Shown here: positions 34,135 to 44,018 of the stretch, piece after piece | How positions within the stretch are numbered: position 1 is the first letter of the stretch | How the letters are laid out: each line of letters begins with the position of its first letter | Origin: Clostridium felsineum DSM 794 | GTDB lineage: Bacteria > Bacillota > Clostridia > Clostridiales > Clostridiaceae | Assembly: GCF_002006355.2 (NCBI RefSeq) | Contig: NZ_CP096980.1 | Span: 1,922,001 to 1,986,000, forward strand | DNA: 64,000 nucleotides | Reading direction: 5' to 3' | The notes under the pieces: generated by a model | The model's input: the letters and a program-made list of their open reading frames with translations, nothing else | The model's database searches: none | Told to the model about the DNA's origin: nothing | Translations under genes and position numbers: made by a program

Positions 34135-35334
34135 ATGAAAAGCAAGGATATAATACAACAGGAGTTAAAGAAAAATTTAGTTGAGGCATTTCAAAGTGAA
34201 AATCAGGATGCTATAGCAAAAGCATTTACAGATTTTGCAGATACAGTGCAGCAGAATGTAATGGAAGAATACAATACTTATAAGCAAACTCAAGATAGTA
34301 CAATTTTAGCCAAAAGAGGAATACATCAATTAACCTCTAAGGAATCAAAATTCTATCAAACAGTTATGGGAGCTATGAAATCATCTAACCCTAGACAAGC
34401 TATTAGTGATTTAGATATTGCATTTCCTGAAACAATTATTGATAACATTATAGATGATATTAAAGCAGCACATCCGTTATTAGATGCTATAAGCTTTACT
34501 AATACTACAATACTTACAAAAATACTTGTAAATAAGCAAGGTACACAATTAGCTGTATGGGGTCAATTAAATGATGCTGTAACTAAAGAACTTAAAGGAG
34601 CTATAGGAAAACTTGACCTTACAATGTGTAAGTTATCAGCCTTTATGCCAATAGCAAAAGATATGCTAGAAGTAGGGGAAGAATGGATTGATGCATATAT
34701 AAGAGCTACACTTTCAGAAGCAATAGCACTAGCTACAGAAACAGCAATAATTGATGGTGATGGTAATAATCAGCCTATAGGAATGAACAGAAGTGTTGCA
34801 GATAATGTAACTGTAACCGGTGGAGCATATCCAAAGAAAACAAAGGTTGTATTTGAGGGATTTAATCCAGTTTCATATGGTAAGGTTTTGGGAACTCTTT
34901 CTCAAGCACCTAATGGAAAAACAAGAACAGTAAGCAACGTGTTATTTATAGTTAATCCTAATGACTATTTTACAAAGGTATTTCCAGCTACAACTTTAAG
35001 GACAACAGATGGAACATATTCACATGATGTATTTCCATTCCCAACTACAATAATTCAATCACCAGCAGTTGCAGCAGGAGAAGCCATTATGGGACTTGCC
35101 GAAAAGTATTTTATGGGTATAGGAGCTGGTACCAATGGCGGTAAGATAGAGTTCAGTGACGAATTTAAATTTCTTGATGATGAAAGAGTGTACCTTACTA
35201 AAATGTACGGTAATGGAAGGGCATTGGATGATAACGCATTTGTACTTTTAGATATAAGTGGAATAAAGCCAGTTACTTTAGAGGTAACAGTTAAGGAAGT
35301 TGAAGGAACTGTAAGCACTAAAGCATCAGCATAA
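34135..35334 (+). CDS. major capsid protein (HK97 fold)
   Basis: A 399-residue capsid protein. The first ~85 residues are helical and charged (a delta/scaffold-like domain, QENQDAIAKAFTDFADTVQQN style) and probably removed by the protease. The remainder has the HK97 fold signatures (LSAFMPIAKDMLEVGEEWIDAY; GDGNNQPIGM; FPFPTTIIQSPAV). Confidence 0.92.
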   Translation: MKSKDIIQQELKKNLVEAFQSENQDAIAKAFTDFADTVQQNVMEEYNTYKQTQDSTILAKRGIHQLTSKESKFYQTVMGAMKSSNPRQAISDLDIAFPETIIDNIIDDIKAAHPLLDAISFTNTTILTKILVNKQGTQLAVWGQLNDAVTKELKGAIGKLDLTMCKLSAFMPIAKDMLEVGEEWIDAYIRATLSEAIALATETAIIDGDGNNQPIGMNRSVADNVTVTGGAYPKKTKVVFEGFNPVSYGKVLGTLSQAPNGKTRTVSNVLFIVNPNDYFTKVFPATTLRTTDGTYSHDVFPFPTTIIQSPAVAAGEAIMGLAEKYFMGIGAGTNGGKIEFSDEFKFLDDERVYLTKMYGNGRALDDNAFVLLDISGIKPVTLEVTVKEVEGTVSTKASA

Positions 35335-35348
35335 TTGAGGTGGTTTAA

Positions 35349-35666
35349 ATGGAGGATTCATCAATAATAGAAGAGTTAGTAAGTGAGGTTAAAAGTTATC
35401 TTCATATAACATGGCAGGACACAAATACTGATAATAATTTAAAAGGTTTCATAAGTAGGGGCATGGCACGCTTGCAGGATATAGCAGGTGTGCCATTGGA
35501 TTTTATGGCGGAAGATTTACCAAAGTTTTTATTACTGGATTATTGTAGGTATGCAAATGTTCAAGCTCTTGAGATGTTTGAAAAGAATTTTTCATCAGAG
35601 CTTTTAAGTTTACATTTTAAGTACCAAGTTGAAGCAATAGAAAGTGAAAAGGCAAATGAAAATTAA
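35349..35666 (+). CDS. head-tail connector (gp6-like)
   Basis: A 105-residue adaptor binding below the portal, of the QLRG/gp6 type: N-terminal VKSYLHITWQDTNTDNNLKGFISRG and helical tail LLDYCRYANVQALEMFEKNF. Ribosome site GAGGTGG. It overlaps the next gene. Confidence 0.82.
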   Translation: MEDSSIIEELVSEVKSYLHITWQDTNTDNNLKGFISRGMARLQDIAGVPLDFMAEDLPKFLLLDYCRYANVQALEMFEKNFSSELLSLHFKYQVEAIESEKANEN

Positions 35667-35997
35667 AACAGATAATATTGAATTTATTTCTTTCTCTGAT
35701 GGAGTATGTGACATTTACTCAGTTGATGAAAAAGGAAAGAAAACTTATAAATATGAGAATTTAGGGTTTAGTAATAAAGTGCTTGGATACAATAGAGTAT
35801 TTGCAGCAAAGGCGGTGCAAATTAAAGCGAGTGCAGTTATAAAAATTCCACAGGTACCAAGAATAGATATTCATGATGTTTGTGAAATTAGGGGCATAGG
35901 TAAATATGACATAGAGCTAGTTCAAAATGTATTTGATACTAACCCCTTAAGTACTGATTTAACCCTTAGTGAGTTGGAAGTGTTTATTAATGAGTAA
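35656..35997 (+). CDS. head closure protein
   Basis: A 113-residue beta-rich protein in the position of the head-closure/stopper protein (YEIGFSNKVLGYNR-like and VPRIDIHDVCEIRGIGKYDIELVQ segments). Start ATG at 35656 after GAAAAGG; a GTG at 35644 is possible. Called mainly by order between connector and gp10-like gene. Confidence 0.7.
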   Translation: MKIKTDNIEFISFSDGVCDIYSVDEKGKKTYKYENLGFSNKVLGYNRVFAAKAVQIKASAVIKIPQVPRIDIHDVCEIRGIGKYDIELVQNVFDTNPLSTDLTLSELEVFINE

Positions 35998-36382
35998 TGT
36001 TAGTATTAATGATCTAGCCAGTACAATTACAAGTGAACTACAAAAATACAGCAGGGAAGTGACAGAAGGTATTAAAAAGTCCGTTGATACCGTAGCCAAT
36101 GAAACAAATAAGGAAATAAAAAGACATATAGATTTTAAGCAGAGGACAGGTAAATATGTTAAAGCTTTTAGAATTAAAAATGCTTATGAAAATGGATATA
36201 AGAAAGTAAATGTATGGTATGTTGCCGGTGACCAATACAGGTTAACACATCTTTTAGAAAAAGGTCATGCACTCCGTACAGGTGGTAGAACCAAAGCATT
36301 TCCACACATAAAGTATGGTGAAGAACTAGCAATAAAAAGAATGGCAGAATTAGCAGAGGAGGCGATTAAAAATGGACATTAA
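35990..36382 (+). CDS. HK97 gp10-like neck/tail protein
   Basis: A 130-residue protein of the gp10 type: N-terminal helix with KKSVDTVANETNKEIKRH, then FKQRTGKYVKAFRIKN and the typical LTHLLEKGHALRTGGRTKAFPHI block. Start ATG 35990, overlapping the end of the preceding gene. Confidence 0.85.
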   Translation: MSNVSINDLASTITSELQKYSREVTEGIKKSVDTVANETNKEIKRHIDFKQRTGKYVKAFRIKNAYENGYKKVNVWYVAGDQYRLTHLLEKGHALRTGGRTKAFPHIKYGEELAIKRMAELAEEAIKNGH

Positions 36383-36683
36383 AGCATGGCTTGAAGAAAG
36401 TGGAATGAAAGCAGCAGAAACAGCCTTTAAAAAGCCACCACCATTACCTTATATTGTTTTTCTTGACCATGTAAAACGTGGTGGAGCTGATATGAAAAAC
36501 ATGATAAAGCATCATGAGCTTCAAGTTGAACGCTATTCTGAATTTAATGATGATAGTGTAGAGATTGAAGCTTTATTTGATGAAAAAGCACTTAAATATA
36601 CAAAGGAAAAGCAGTGGTTAGACAGTGAAAAGTGTTTTATGACTAGATATGAATTTGAAATATTAGAAAGAGAGGTAATATAA
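36372..36683 (+). CDS. tail terminator-like component
   Basis: A 103-residue protein (PPPLPYIVFLDHVKRGGAD; YSEFNDDSVEIEALFDEK) in the place of the tail-terminator gene, between gp10-like and major tail protein. It overlaps the upstream gene by 11 bp. The call is by position and by the short conserved PYIVF pattern common in such proteins. Confidence 0.7.
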   Translation: MDIKAWLEESGMKAAETAFKKPPPLPYIVFLDHVKRGGADMKNMIKHHELQVERYSEFNDDSVEIEALFDEKALKYTKEKQWLDSEKCFMTRYEFEILEREVI

Positions 36684-37238
36684 ATGGCAGAACAAATAGG
36701 AATACCGGTGGGAAGTGGTTATATTTATGAAACTGTTTTTGATGGTTCCACAATACCAAGTGATGCAACAATAGAAACTGATGGAAATAGACTAGGATAC
36801 ATTGAAAAGGGGGCAACTCTTACTTATAAGGCTACATTTAAAAAGTTTAAAGATGATATGGGAAAGGTTGCTCGTAATGTTTTAACAGAGGAAGAAGTTA
36901 CTTTGAAATTGGGTCTTATATCATGGGTATATAGCAAACTAGATGTTTTGTGTGCCACTTGTCGTATAACTGAAAAAGAAGGAGGACGTACTATAAAAAT
37001 CGGTGGAATTGATAATGCAGATGGTAGAAAGCATGTGTTTAGATTTGTACATCCTGATAAGGAGCTTGGAGATGTTCGTATTACAATAGTTGGTACAAAT
37101 ACAGGAGGATTAACCTTGAAATATGCAAAAGATGATTCTACTAATGTAGAGCCTGAAATTTCCGCAGAGCCTTGTGATAACGAAGGAACACTTGTATTAC
37201 TTGATATTAAAGACCCAGCGGCAGCAGTTAAGTCATAG
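36684..37238 (+). CDS. major tail tube protein
   Basis: A 184-residue tail-tube subunit, beginning AEQIGIPVGSGYIYETVFDG, beta-rich throughout, with TLKLGLISWVYSKLDVL and HVFRFVHPDKELGDVRITI segments. Called by size and place before the tail assembly chaperones. Confidence 0.85.
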   Translation: MAEQIGIPVGSGYIYETVFDGSTIPSDATIETDGNRLGYIEKGATLTYKATFKKFKDDMGKVARNVLTEEEVTLKLGLISWVYSKLDVLCATCRITEKEGGRTIKIGGIDNADGRKHVFRFVHPDKELGDVRITIVGTNTGGLTLKYAKDDSTNVEPEISAEPCDNEGTLVLLDIKDPAAAVKS

Positions 37239-37254
37239 GAGGGATAAAAAATAA

Positions 37255-37551
37255 ATGTTTGATATAAGTAAAATAAATAAAAGATACTGGACAGTAAAAA
37301 TAAATAACATGGTTTTAGAGGTTGAACCGCCTAAACTTAAGACCTTAAAAAATTTACTGGCTTTATCTAAAAGCGAAAATGAGGCGGTTATAGATGATTT
37401 AAGGAATTCTATAAAAGGCATTTTAGATAAGAATAGAAAGCATCAAAAGGTACCTTATGAAATTATAGAGGAACTTGATTTTGATGAAATGCAGCAAATA
37501 TTAAATGCATATTTTGATTGGTTAGTAAAAGAAAAGAATTCAAAAAACTAA
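37255..37551 (+). CDS. tail assembly chaperone (gpG-like)
   Basis: A 98-residue helical protein that ends at a UAA immediately after the slippery sequence A AAA AAC. Its frame is followed in the -1 frame by a second product, the classic gpG/gpGT arrangement that keeps the tape measure protein folded during tail assembly. Ribosome site AGGAGGG. Confidence 0.85.
   Translation: MFDISKINKRYWTVKINNMVLEVEPPKLKTLKNLLALSKSENEAVIDDLRNSIKGILDKNRKHQKVPYEIIEELDFDEMQQILNAYFDWLVKEKNSKN
37542..37548 (+). promoter_or_regulatory. -1 programmed frameshift site
   Basis: A AAA AAC in the zero frame (tcA AAA AAC taa), a perfect X XXY YYZ heptamer right before the stop. Slippage joins the gpG-like frame to the next frame, which reads LKVPYYDEKND. 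Confidence 0.85.
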
Positions 37552-37817
37552 AAGTCCCTTATTATGATGAAAAGAATGATGATAAGGGACATTATGAAAT
37601 AAGTACCTTAGAGGAAAAAACAGTATCAAATTATACAGGTTACAATTTTGCACAGTTAGATGAATTAAATGTATTTGAATACTGGCTTCTTTTAAGGGAT
37701 GCAGTAATTTATAATTGTTCCCAATCGGAGGAAGGTAAAAAGTATTTAGATAAGTGCTGGCTTATGGAGCAAACTGAACCGGATAGGAGTACTCTTAAAA
37801 AATACTTTAATAAGTAG
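37548..37817 (+). CDS. frameshift extension of tail assembly chaperone (T part of gpGT)
   Basis: A 90-codon -1 frame entered by slippage at 37542-37548. It starts LKVPYYDEKNDDKGHYEIST and ends DRSTLKKYFNK, with the usual small helical T-domain look (FEYWLLLRDAVIYNC). No good start codon or ribosome site exists for independent translation, so it is made as a fusion of about 188 residues. Confidence 0.82.
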   Translation, partial: LKVPYYDEKNDDKGHYEISTLEEKTVSNYTGYNFAQLDELNVFEYWLLLRDAVIYNCSQSEEGKKYLDKCWLMEQTEPDRSTLKKYFNK

Positions 37818-37818
37818 G

Positions 37819-37848
37819 AGGTGAGCTTAGAAATAGGCTCTTTTTATA
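37819..37848 (+). terminator. GAAA-loop hairpin before tape measure gene
   Basis: GAGCTTA-GAAA-TAGGCTC stem (one G-U) followed by five T. Confidence 0.55.
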
Positions 37849-37868
37849 TTTCTTAGAAGGGAGGCAAT

Positions 37869-40592
37869 ATGGCAAACAATATAAAAGGTATTACGATTGA
37901 AATTGGCGGAGATACTACGCCATTAGATAAAGCATTAAAGAATGTTAACAGCACCAGCAGAAATCTACAAAGTGAATTAAATCAAGTAAACAGACAATTA
38001 AAATTTGATCCAAGCAATACCACTTTATTAGAGCAAAAACAAAAGCTTTTAGCTAAAAGTGTAGTAAATACTAAGAATAAACTTGAAACATTAAAAGAAG
38101 CTGAAAGACAAGTTGAAGAGCAATTTCAAAAGGGTAAAGTTGATGAAGAGCAGTACAGAGCCTTACAAAGAGAAATAATTAAAACAGAGGATAAACTAAA
38201 GACATTAGAGGTACAAGTTTCAAAAAGCAGCGTTTCTTTAAGTAAAATATCAAATTCAGCAGAAAAGGTTGGAAGTGCTGCCAGTGGTGTTGCTGGTAAA
38301 ATGGCACCTGCCACATTGGCTATTGTAGGAGTAGGAGCCGCAGCAGTAAAAAGCGGTAGTGATTTAATAGAAAGTACAAATAAAGTTGACGTTGCATTTA
38401 AAGGTAATGCAAAACAGGTTGAAGCATGGAGTAATACAACCCTTAATAAATTTGGTATTGCAAAAGGGTCAGCCTTAGAAATGGCATCCTTATTTGGTGA
38501 TATGGGAACATCAATGGGACTTACTACAGGACAGGCAGCCAATATGTCTACATCATTAGTAGGTCTTGCCGGTGATTTAGCCAGCTTTAAAAATATAGGA
38601 ATAGATCAAGCTGAGGAAGCACTAAAAGGAATATTTACAGGTGAGGGAGAATCACTTAAAACTTTAGGTGTAGTAATGACAGATACAACGCTAAAAGAAT
38701 ATGCTCATGCTAAAGGTATAAAAACCTCTTATGACCAAATGACACAGGCTGAAAAAGTTAATTTGCGTTATAGCTATGTAATGGAAAAAACTAAAAACGC
38801 TCAAGGTGACTTTTCAAATACTTCTTCTTCTGCTGCAAATAGCATGAGAATTGCAAGTGAAGCTACTAAAGAAGCTGCTTCAAGTATAGGTGTTATGTTA
38901 GCACCTATTATTGCAAAGGTAGCTCAACATATTACTTCACTCGTAAAAGGCTTTAGTTCTTTAAGTGATGGCACAAAGAAAGTAATACTTGTTATTATGG
39001 GTTTAATTGCAGCCATAGCACCGGTGGCAGGGTTAATAAGTGGAATTGCCACCATAGTTGGAGCTGTAACCGCAGTAATTACAACTATATCAGGAGCAAT
39101 AGCTTTATATACAGGTGCAGCCACAACAGCAGGTATTGCATCCACTGTATTAGCTGGTGCCATAACATTTATAACTAGCCCTGTGGGAATAGTTATAGCA
39201 ATAGTTACAGCTCTTGTGCTTATTATCAAGCATTTATGGGATACAAATAAAGACTTTAGAACTGCGGTTATAAGTATATGGAATGGAATAAAAACAACCA
39301 TTGGCAGTGTAGTTGATGCATTAGTGAAGTTTTTTACAAGTACAATTCCGGGGGCATGGAATAGATTAGTGTCATTTTTTACAGGCATACCGGCTTGGTT
39401 TACCAGTTTAATAAATAAAATAAAGACTAATATACAAAGCTCTTTTAATGCCATAAAAACATTTTTTTCAACGGTATGGAATGGAATAAAAACCACCATG
39501 ATAGCAATTATAACTAGCATAGTAACTGCAATTAATTCTAAATTTGGCGGAGTTGTAACAGGTATAAAAACAATATTCAATGGGGTTAAGACCTTCTTTA
39601 CTGGATATTGGAATGTTTTAAAAACACTATTCTTAGGAGCAATACTTATAATAACTGACCTTGTAACAGGAAGGTTTGATAAATTAGGCTCTGATATAAA
39701 GCTTATATTTAATAAACTCATAAGTTCTTTTCAAACTATTTGGAATGGTATAAAACTTATATTCACAGGAGAAATACAAGTAATAGTTTCTTATGTTACA
39801 GGTGTATTTAGTACCTTAAGTACAGTTATACAAACCATATGGAACGCTATTTCTAACTTTTTCGTTGCACTATGGAACGGAATAACAAGCACAGCAGTAA
39901 GTGCATGGAATAATTTAAAAGAAACTGTAGTTAATATTATAAATAGCCTTGCAGACAATATTAAATATGTATGGACTAGCATTTTAAATTGGTTTGAAAG
40001 TTTACCGGGGCGATTATATTCTCTTGGAGTAAGTATAATAAACGGACTTGTAAATGGTATTCAAAGTATGGTAGGAAGTATAAGCAGCACTATACAAAAT
40101 GGTTTCAATGATGCTATAAACTTTATAACTTCGCTTCCAAGTAAAGCTCTTCAATGGGGTAAGGATTTTATAAGTAACCTTGTAAGCGGTATTACTGGTA
40201 GTATTGGTGATGTTGGAAAAGCAGTTGAAGGAGTAGGTGATAAAATACGTTCTTTTCTTCATCATAGTGTGCCTGATGAAGGACCACTTAAAGATGATGA
40301 TGAATGGGGAGGCGATTTTGTTCAAAACTTAGTTGATGGAATAAATGCTAAAAAGAATTTATTAGGAAATGCAGTGAGAAACCTTGCAAGTGATATAAAA
40401 TTAGGGATGCAAATAACTCCGGCACTAGCTACAGGAATAATGCCTACAAGTAAAGATAATAGTAATTATAGTTCAAATACAAAGAACACTATAAATAATA
40501 TCAATATAACAAGTCCAGTAGCACAAACACCAGCACAGCAAAGGCGAGACATGGAGGCAACCTTAAGAAAGCTGGCATTTACAACATCATAG
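37869..40592 (+). CDS. tape measure protein
   Basis: A 907-residue tail length-setting protein. N-terminal coiled coil (LDKALKNVNSTSRNLQSELNQVNRQL), central hydrophobic Gly/Ala membrane-like segments (nt 38980-39230), then repeated units with WNGIKT or WNAI (five or more), each around a Trp. C-terminal motif LHHSVPDEGPLKDDDEWG is frequent in Firmicutes phage tape measures. Long antisense frames here are by-products of its composition. Confidence 0.95.
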   Translation: MANNIKGITIEIGGDTTPLDKALKNVNSTSRNLQSELNQVNRQLKFDPSNTTLLEQKQKLLAKSVVNTKNKLETLKEAERQVEEQFQKGKVDEEQYRALQREIIKTEDKLKTLEVQVSKSSVSLSKISNSAEKVGSAASGVAGKMAPATLAIVGVGAAAVKSGSDLIESTNKVDVAFKGNAKQVEAWSNTTLNKFGIAKGSALEMASLFGDMGTSMGLTTGQAANMSTSLVGLAGDLASFKNIGIDQAEEALKGIFTGEGESLKTLGVVMTDTTLKEYAHAKGIKTSYDQMTQAEKVNLRYSYVMEKTKNAQGDFSNTSSSAANSMRIASEATKEAASSIGVMLAPIIAKVAQHITSLVKGFSSLSDGTKKVILVIMGLIAAIAPVAGLISGIATIVGAVTAVITTISGAIALYTGAATTAGIASTVLAGAITFITSPVGIVIAIVTALVLIIKHLWDTNKDFRTAVISIWNGIKTTIGSVVDALVKFFTSTIPGAWNRLVSFFTGIPAWFTSLINKIKTNIQSSFNAIKTFFSTVWNGIKTTMIAIITSIVTAINSKFGGVVTGIKTIFNGVKTFFTGYWNVLKTLFLGAILIITDLVTGRFDKLGSDIKLIFNKLISSFQTIWNGIKLIFTGEIQVIVSYVTGVFSTLSTVIQTIWNAISNFFVALWNGITSTAVSAWNNLKETVVNIINSLADNIKYVWTSILNWFESLPGRLYSLGVSIINGLVNGIQSMVGSISSTIQNGFNDAINFITSLPSKALQWGKDFISNLVSGITGSIGDVGKAVEGVGDKIRSFLHHSVPDEGPLKDDDEWGGDFVQNLVDGINAKKNLLGNAVRNLASDIKLGMQITPALATGIMPTSKDNSNYSSNTKNTINNINITSPVAQTPAQQRRDMEATLRKLAFTTS

Positions 40593-40604
40593 AAAGGAGA
40601 TAAT

Positions 40605-41471
40605 ATGCAGGAGCTTACATTTACAAATTCAAAGGGGCAATATATTACTTTTGGTAATACTGCCCCTTTTTTACTAGAAAAATTTGATCCTGATCCACCT
40701 AAAAGTACAATTTTAACAAGTAAATCACCTAATCAAGATGGTAAAACATATCATGGTACCCTTTTAGATGAAAGAGTATTAAATATAGAAATTGCAATAC
40801 TAGGTGATAGTAGTAATGACATGTTTCTAAAAAGGCAGTATTTTTATAATGTATTTAATCCTAAATTAGATATAACGCTAACTTATACAAATGATGTAGG
40901 AACACACATTATAAAAGGTGTGGTGCAAGATAGTCCAACCCCTAAAGACAGAACTATTACTTCACAAGAATTCTTAATACAGTTATTTTGTCCTAGTCCC
41001 TATTGGCAGGAGCTTGAGGAAATAAAAAAGGAAATGGCTTTATGGGTGAGTGATTTCGAGTTTCCTCTTGAAATACCTGATAAGGTTGGAATTGAAATGG
41101 GACATAGGTCAAGTAATTTAATAGTTAATGCATGTAATACAGGTAATGTTGAATGTAGTATGAGAATAGAATTTACAGCATTAGCAACAGTTGGTTCACC
41201 TAGTATTGTGAACGTGTATACTAAAGAATTTATTAAAGTTAAGAGAACTTTGGTTTCAGGTGATAAGCTTGTTATTAATACAGAGTTTGGAAATAAAAAG
41301 GTTGAAATGGTTCATAATGGAGTAAGCACAAATGTATTTTACTATATTGATTTACAAACAACCTTTTTACAATTAGCGGTGGGTGATAATTTATTAAGAT
41401 ACAATGCAGAGCAGGGAATTGATAATTTAGAAGTAGCAATATATTTCACACCAAAATATACAGGTGTTTAA
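40605..41471 (+). CDS. distal tail protein (Dit family)
   Basis: A 288-residue siphophage distal tail protein, forming the hub ring between tail tube and tail tip. It starts MQELTFTNSKGQYITFG and has DGKTYHGTLLDERVLNIEI and VVQDSPTPKDRTITSQEFL, typical of the Sipho_tail family. Ribosome site AAAGGAG. Follows the tape measure gene. Confidence 0.9.
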   Translation: MQELTFTNSKGQYITFGNTAPFLLEKFDPDPPKSTILTSKSPNQDGKTYHGTLLDERVLNIEIAILGDSSNDMFLKRQYFYNVFNPKLDITLTYTNDVGTHIIKGVVQDSPTPKDRTITSQEFLIQLFCPSPYWQELEEIKKEMALWVSDFEFPLEIPDKVGIEMGHRSSNLIVNACNTGNVECSMRIEFTALATVGSPSIVNVYTKEFIKVKRTLVSGDKLVINTEFGNKKVEMVHNGVSTNVFYYIDLQTTFLQLAVGDNLLRYNAEQGIDNLEVAIYFTPKYTGV

Positions 41472-41482
41472 GGGGTGATAGC

Positions 41483-42247
41483 TTGGAGAAAAGCGGTTTT
41501 TTTAATAGTATAAATGGTGATAGAAGGTATCAAGCCAAAGACTTTGCAGAATACTTCAATAGTTTTATAACAAATGGGGTATTCCCTAATCCTTCATCAG
41601 CTTGTCAGGTCATGGGAGACAACAACAATATGACTATAAACTTTAAACAGGGTAAGGCTTGGATAAATGGTTATGAATATTATAATGATAGTGATTTGAT
41701 TTTAAATATAGATGCGGCAGATGGTGTTTTAAATAGAATAGATAGAGTTGTTTTAAGGATGGATACCGTTGGCAGAGCAATAAACGCAGTGGTAAAGAAA
41801 GGTGATTTTCAAAGTACACCCATAGCTCCGGATTTACAACGAGATGCTGATAGGTATGAATTAGGTATTGCAGATATTTATATTTGTGCTGGTACCACAA
41901 GTATAGTACAGGCTAATATAACGGACTTAAGACTTAATACAAGCTTATGCGGTATAGTGAGCTTTGTAAATCCTATTGATACAACAGCCATATTTAATCA
42001 ATATGAAAGTTGGTTTGAAAGTAAGGTTAAACAATACGAAAATGATATGTCTTTAAAAGAAAGTGACTTATATACTCAATTTAATAATTGGTTCAACAAT
42101 GTAAAAGGTCAACTTAGTGGAGATGCAGCAGGAAATTTGCAAAATGAAATAAATATACTTCAAAGTAGAAGACAAATATTTATATCTAATAATCAGCCTA
42201 CAACAGCAACTAGCGGTGACATATGGATTCAGGAGTTAACATCATGA
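41483..42247 (+). CDS. minor structural / baseplate-like protein
   Basis: A 254-residue protein starting with TTG after GGGGTGATAG. The N-terminal half (FFNSINGDRRYQAKDFAEYF; NNMTINFKQGKAWINGYEYYN; RIDRVVLRMDT) matches a structural domain common in clostridial phage tail tips. The C-terminal half is coiled coil. It ends TATSGDIWIQELTS, a terminal motif also present, altered, in the downstream fibre gene. Exact role unknown. Confidence 0.72.
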   Translation: MEKSGFFNSINGDRRYQAKDFAEYFNSFITNGVFPNPSSACQVMGDNNNMTINFKQGKAWINGYEYYNDSDLILNIDAADGVLNRIDRVVLRMDTVGRAINAVVKKGDFQSTPIAPDLQRDADRYELGIADIYICAGTTSIVQANITDLRLNTSLCGIVSFVNPIDTTAIFNQYESWFESKVKQYENDMSLKESDLYTQFNNWFNNVKGQLSGDAAGNLQNEINILQSRRQIFISNNQPTTATSGDIWIQELTS

Positions 42248-44004
42248 AAAAGGTATCTTTAAGAATTATTGATACAAGCTTTAATTTACTTGGAGAGATA
42301 GATGATTATGAAAGTCTTCAATTTATAAGAAGATTCTACAGTGTAGGAGAGTTTGAACTTCATATAAATATAAATAAAAACAACACTAATTGCTTAGTAA
42401 AAGATAATTTAATACTTTTAGGTAATAGCCTTAATAAGGTTGGTATTATCATGTATAGAGAAAACCAGCCGGACAGCTCCGGCAATGATGAATTGATAAT
42501 AAAGGGTGTAACCTTAAAAGGCATTATGAATAGAAGACTTATATTACCTACTATAGATGGTGGTGGTTATGATATTGAAACAGGTACTACAGAAACAGTG
42601 ATAAAAAAGTATGTTAATAACCATGTAGTTAATCCTACAGATATTAAAAGGAAAATACCTCAATTAGTTATAGCAGAAAATAAGGATAGAGGGACACAAA
42701 ACACTTGGAAATATAGATATGAAAATTTAGCAGATAAAATTTGTGAAATATCTCAATATACTCAATTAGGTTGGGATGTAACCTTAGATGTAGAGAATAA
42801 TAGATGGGTATTTGATGTAATTGAAGGTAGGAATTTAACCGTAGATCAGGAGGATTTACCACCAGTAATTTTTAGCACTAACTTTGATAATATATTAAGT
42901 CCTCATTTTATTGAAAGCAGCATGAACAGTGCTAATGTAGGTTATGCCGGTGGAAAAGGTGAAAATGAAAATAGAATTGTAGAAGAAATTGGAGATAAGG
43001 AAGGTATAGAAAGAATAGAGAACTTTTTCGATTGCTCTAATACGGATAATAATACCGATCTTACTACATTAGGTATTCAAAAACTAGATGAATTAAAGGA
43101 AACAAAAACCTTTGAATTTCAAATTGATCCGGATAGTACATTTACCTATGAAAGAGATTATGATTTAGGTGATTTTGTTACAGCTCAATCAAAAGAACTA
43201 AATATAACAATGAACGCACAAATTATTGAAATAAAGGAGATTTACGAAACTGACAAGGTTAATATTGAAGCAACCTTTGGAAGTAACATACCTAATCTTA
43301 TTACTAAAATAGATAAGCTTAAAACTAAAAATACAGAAGTACCAACAAAAATTAGTGAGTTTGAAAATGATAGTAATTATGATACAGAAGCAGGAGCACA
43401 AGAAAAGGCTGATGCTGCTGAAAATAACGCAAAGGCTTATGCGGATAATTCACTACAAGTTGAAAGAGATTATGCAGATAAAGGAGACCAAGACACCTTA
43501 AGCAGTGCAAATAAATATACAGATGATGAAATAAGCAAATTACAAAATAACTTAAATGCACATGTGGCTGATAATACAAGGCATATTAAAGAGCGTGAGA
43601 GGAACGCTTGGAATAGTAAAGCAGAAGGGACACATAAGCACACTAAAGGGGATATAACAGATTTTCCAACATCATTACCAGCAAGTGGAGGGACAGCAGA
43701 CAAGGCAACTATAACTCATAGGTTATACAGACATGAAAATGAAAGTGAAGATTTTTATTTTATATCGCCTTATTGGACAGGGAATATTAATGGTTGGAGA
43801 ATAGGAGCATATAACACTAATGGAGATGAGCAGGTAAATATTCATAGGGTTTCAGTTGATTATGCTGACAGTGCTGGTAACGTTCCAACAAAATTAAGTC
43901 AGCTTGAAAATGATATTGGAGCAGGTGCAGGAACAACCATTATAACTTCAAGTAATGAGCCAAGCAGTCATGCAAATGGTAGAGTTTGGGTTGAAATATT
44001 ATAG
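42244..44004 (+). CDS. tail-associated fibre protein with Gp37-like N-terminus
   Basis: A 586-residue protein. The N-terminal ~370 residues resemble the Gp37/tail-hub-like domain (LRIIDTSFNLLGEIDDYESL; RRFYSVGEFELHI). Then come a coiled-coil/fibre shaft (EKADAAENNAKAYADNSL; ARHIKERERNAWNSKAEG-like segment) and a C-terminal tip (TIITSSNEPSSHANGRVWVEIL). Start ATG 42244 overlaps the previous stop. Likely receptor binding. Confidence 0.8.
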   Translation: MKKVSLRIIDTSFNLLGEIDDYESLQFIRRFYSVGEFELHININKNNTNCLVKDNLILLGNSLNKVGIIMYRENQPDSSGNDELIIKGVTLKGIMNRRLILPTIDGGGYDIETGTTETVIKKYVNNHVVNPTDIKRKIPQLVIAENKDRGTQNTWKYRYENLADKICEISQYTQLGWDVTLDVENNRWVFDVIEGRNLTVDQEDLPPVIFSTNFDNILSPHFIESSMNSANVGYAGGKGENENRIVEEIGDKEGIERIENFFDCSNTDNNTDLTTLGIQKLDELKETKTFEFQIDPDSTFTYERDYDLGDFVTAQSKELNITMNAQIIEIKEIYETDKVNIEATFGSNIPNLITKIDKLKTKNTEVPTKISEFENDSNYDTEAGAQEKADAAENNAKAYADNSLQVERDYADKGDQDTLSSANKYTDDEISKLQNNLNAHVADNTRHIKERERNAWNSKAEGTHKHTKGDITDFPTSLPASGGTADKATITHRLYRHENESEDFYFISPYWTGNINGWRIGAYNTNGDEQVNIHRVSVDYADSAGNVPTKLSQLENDIGAGAGTTIITSSNEPSSHANGRVWVEIL

Positions 44005-44018
44005 AAGGAGGCTTTAAT

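Noticed and set aside
38924..39721. 265-codon open frame on the minus strand within the tape measure gene
   Set aside because: It mirrors the repetitive hydrophobic segments of the tape measure gene, has no ribosome site or recognisable protein features, and the plus-strand product is certain.
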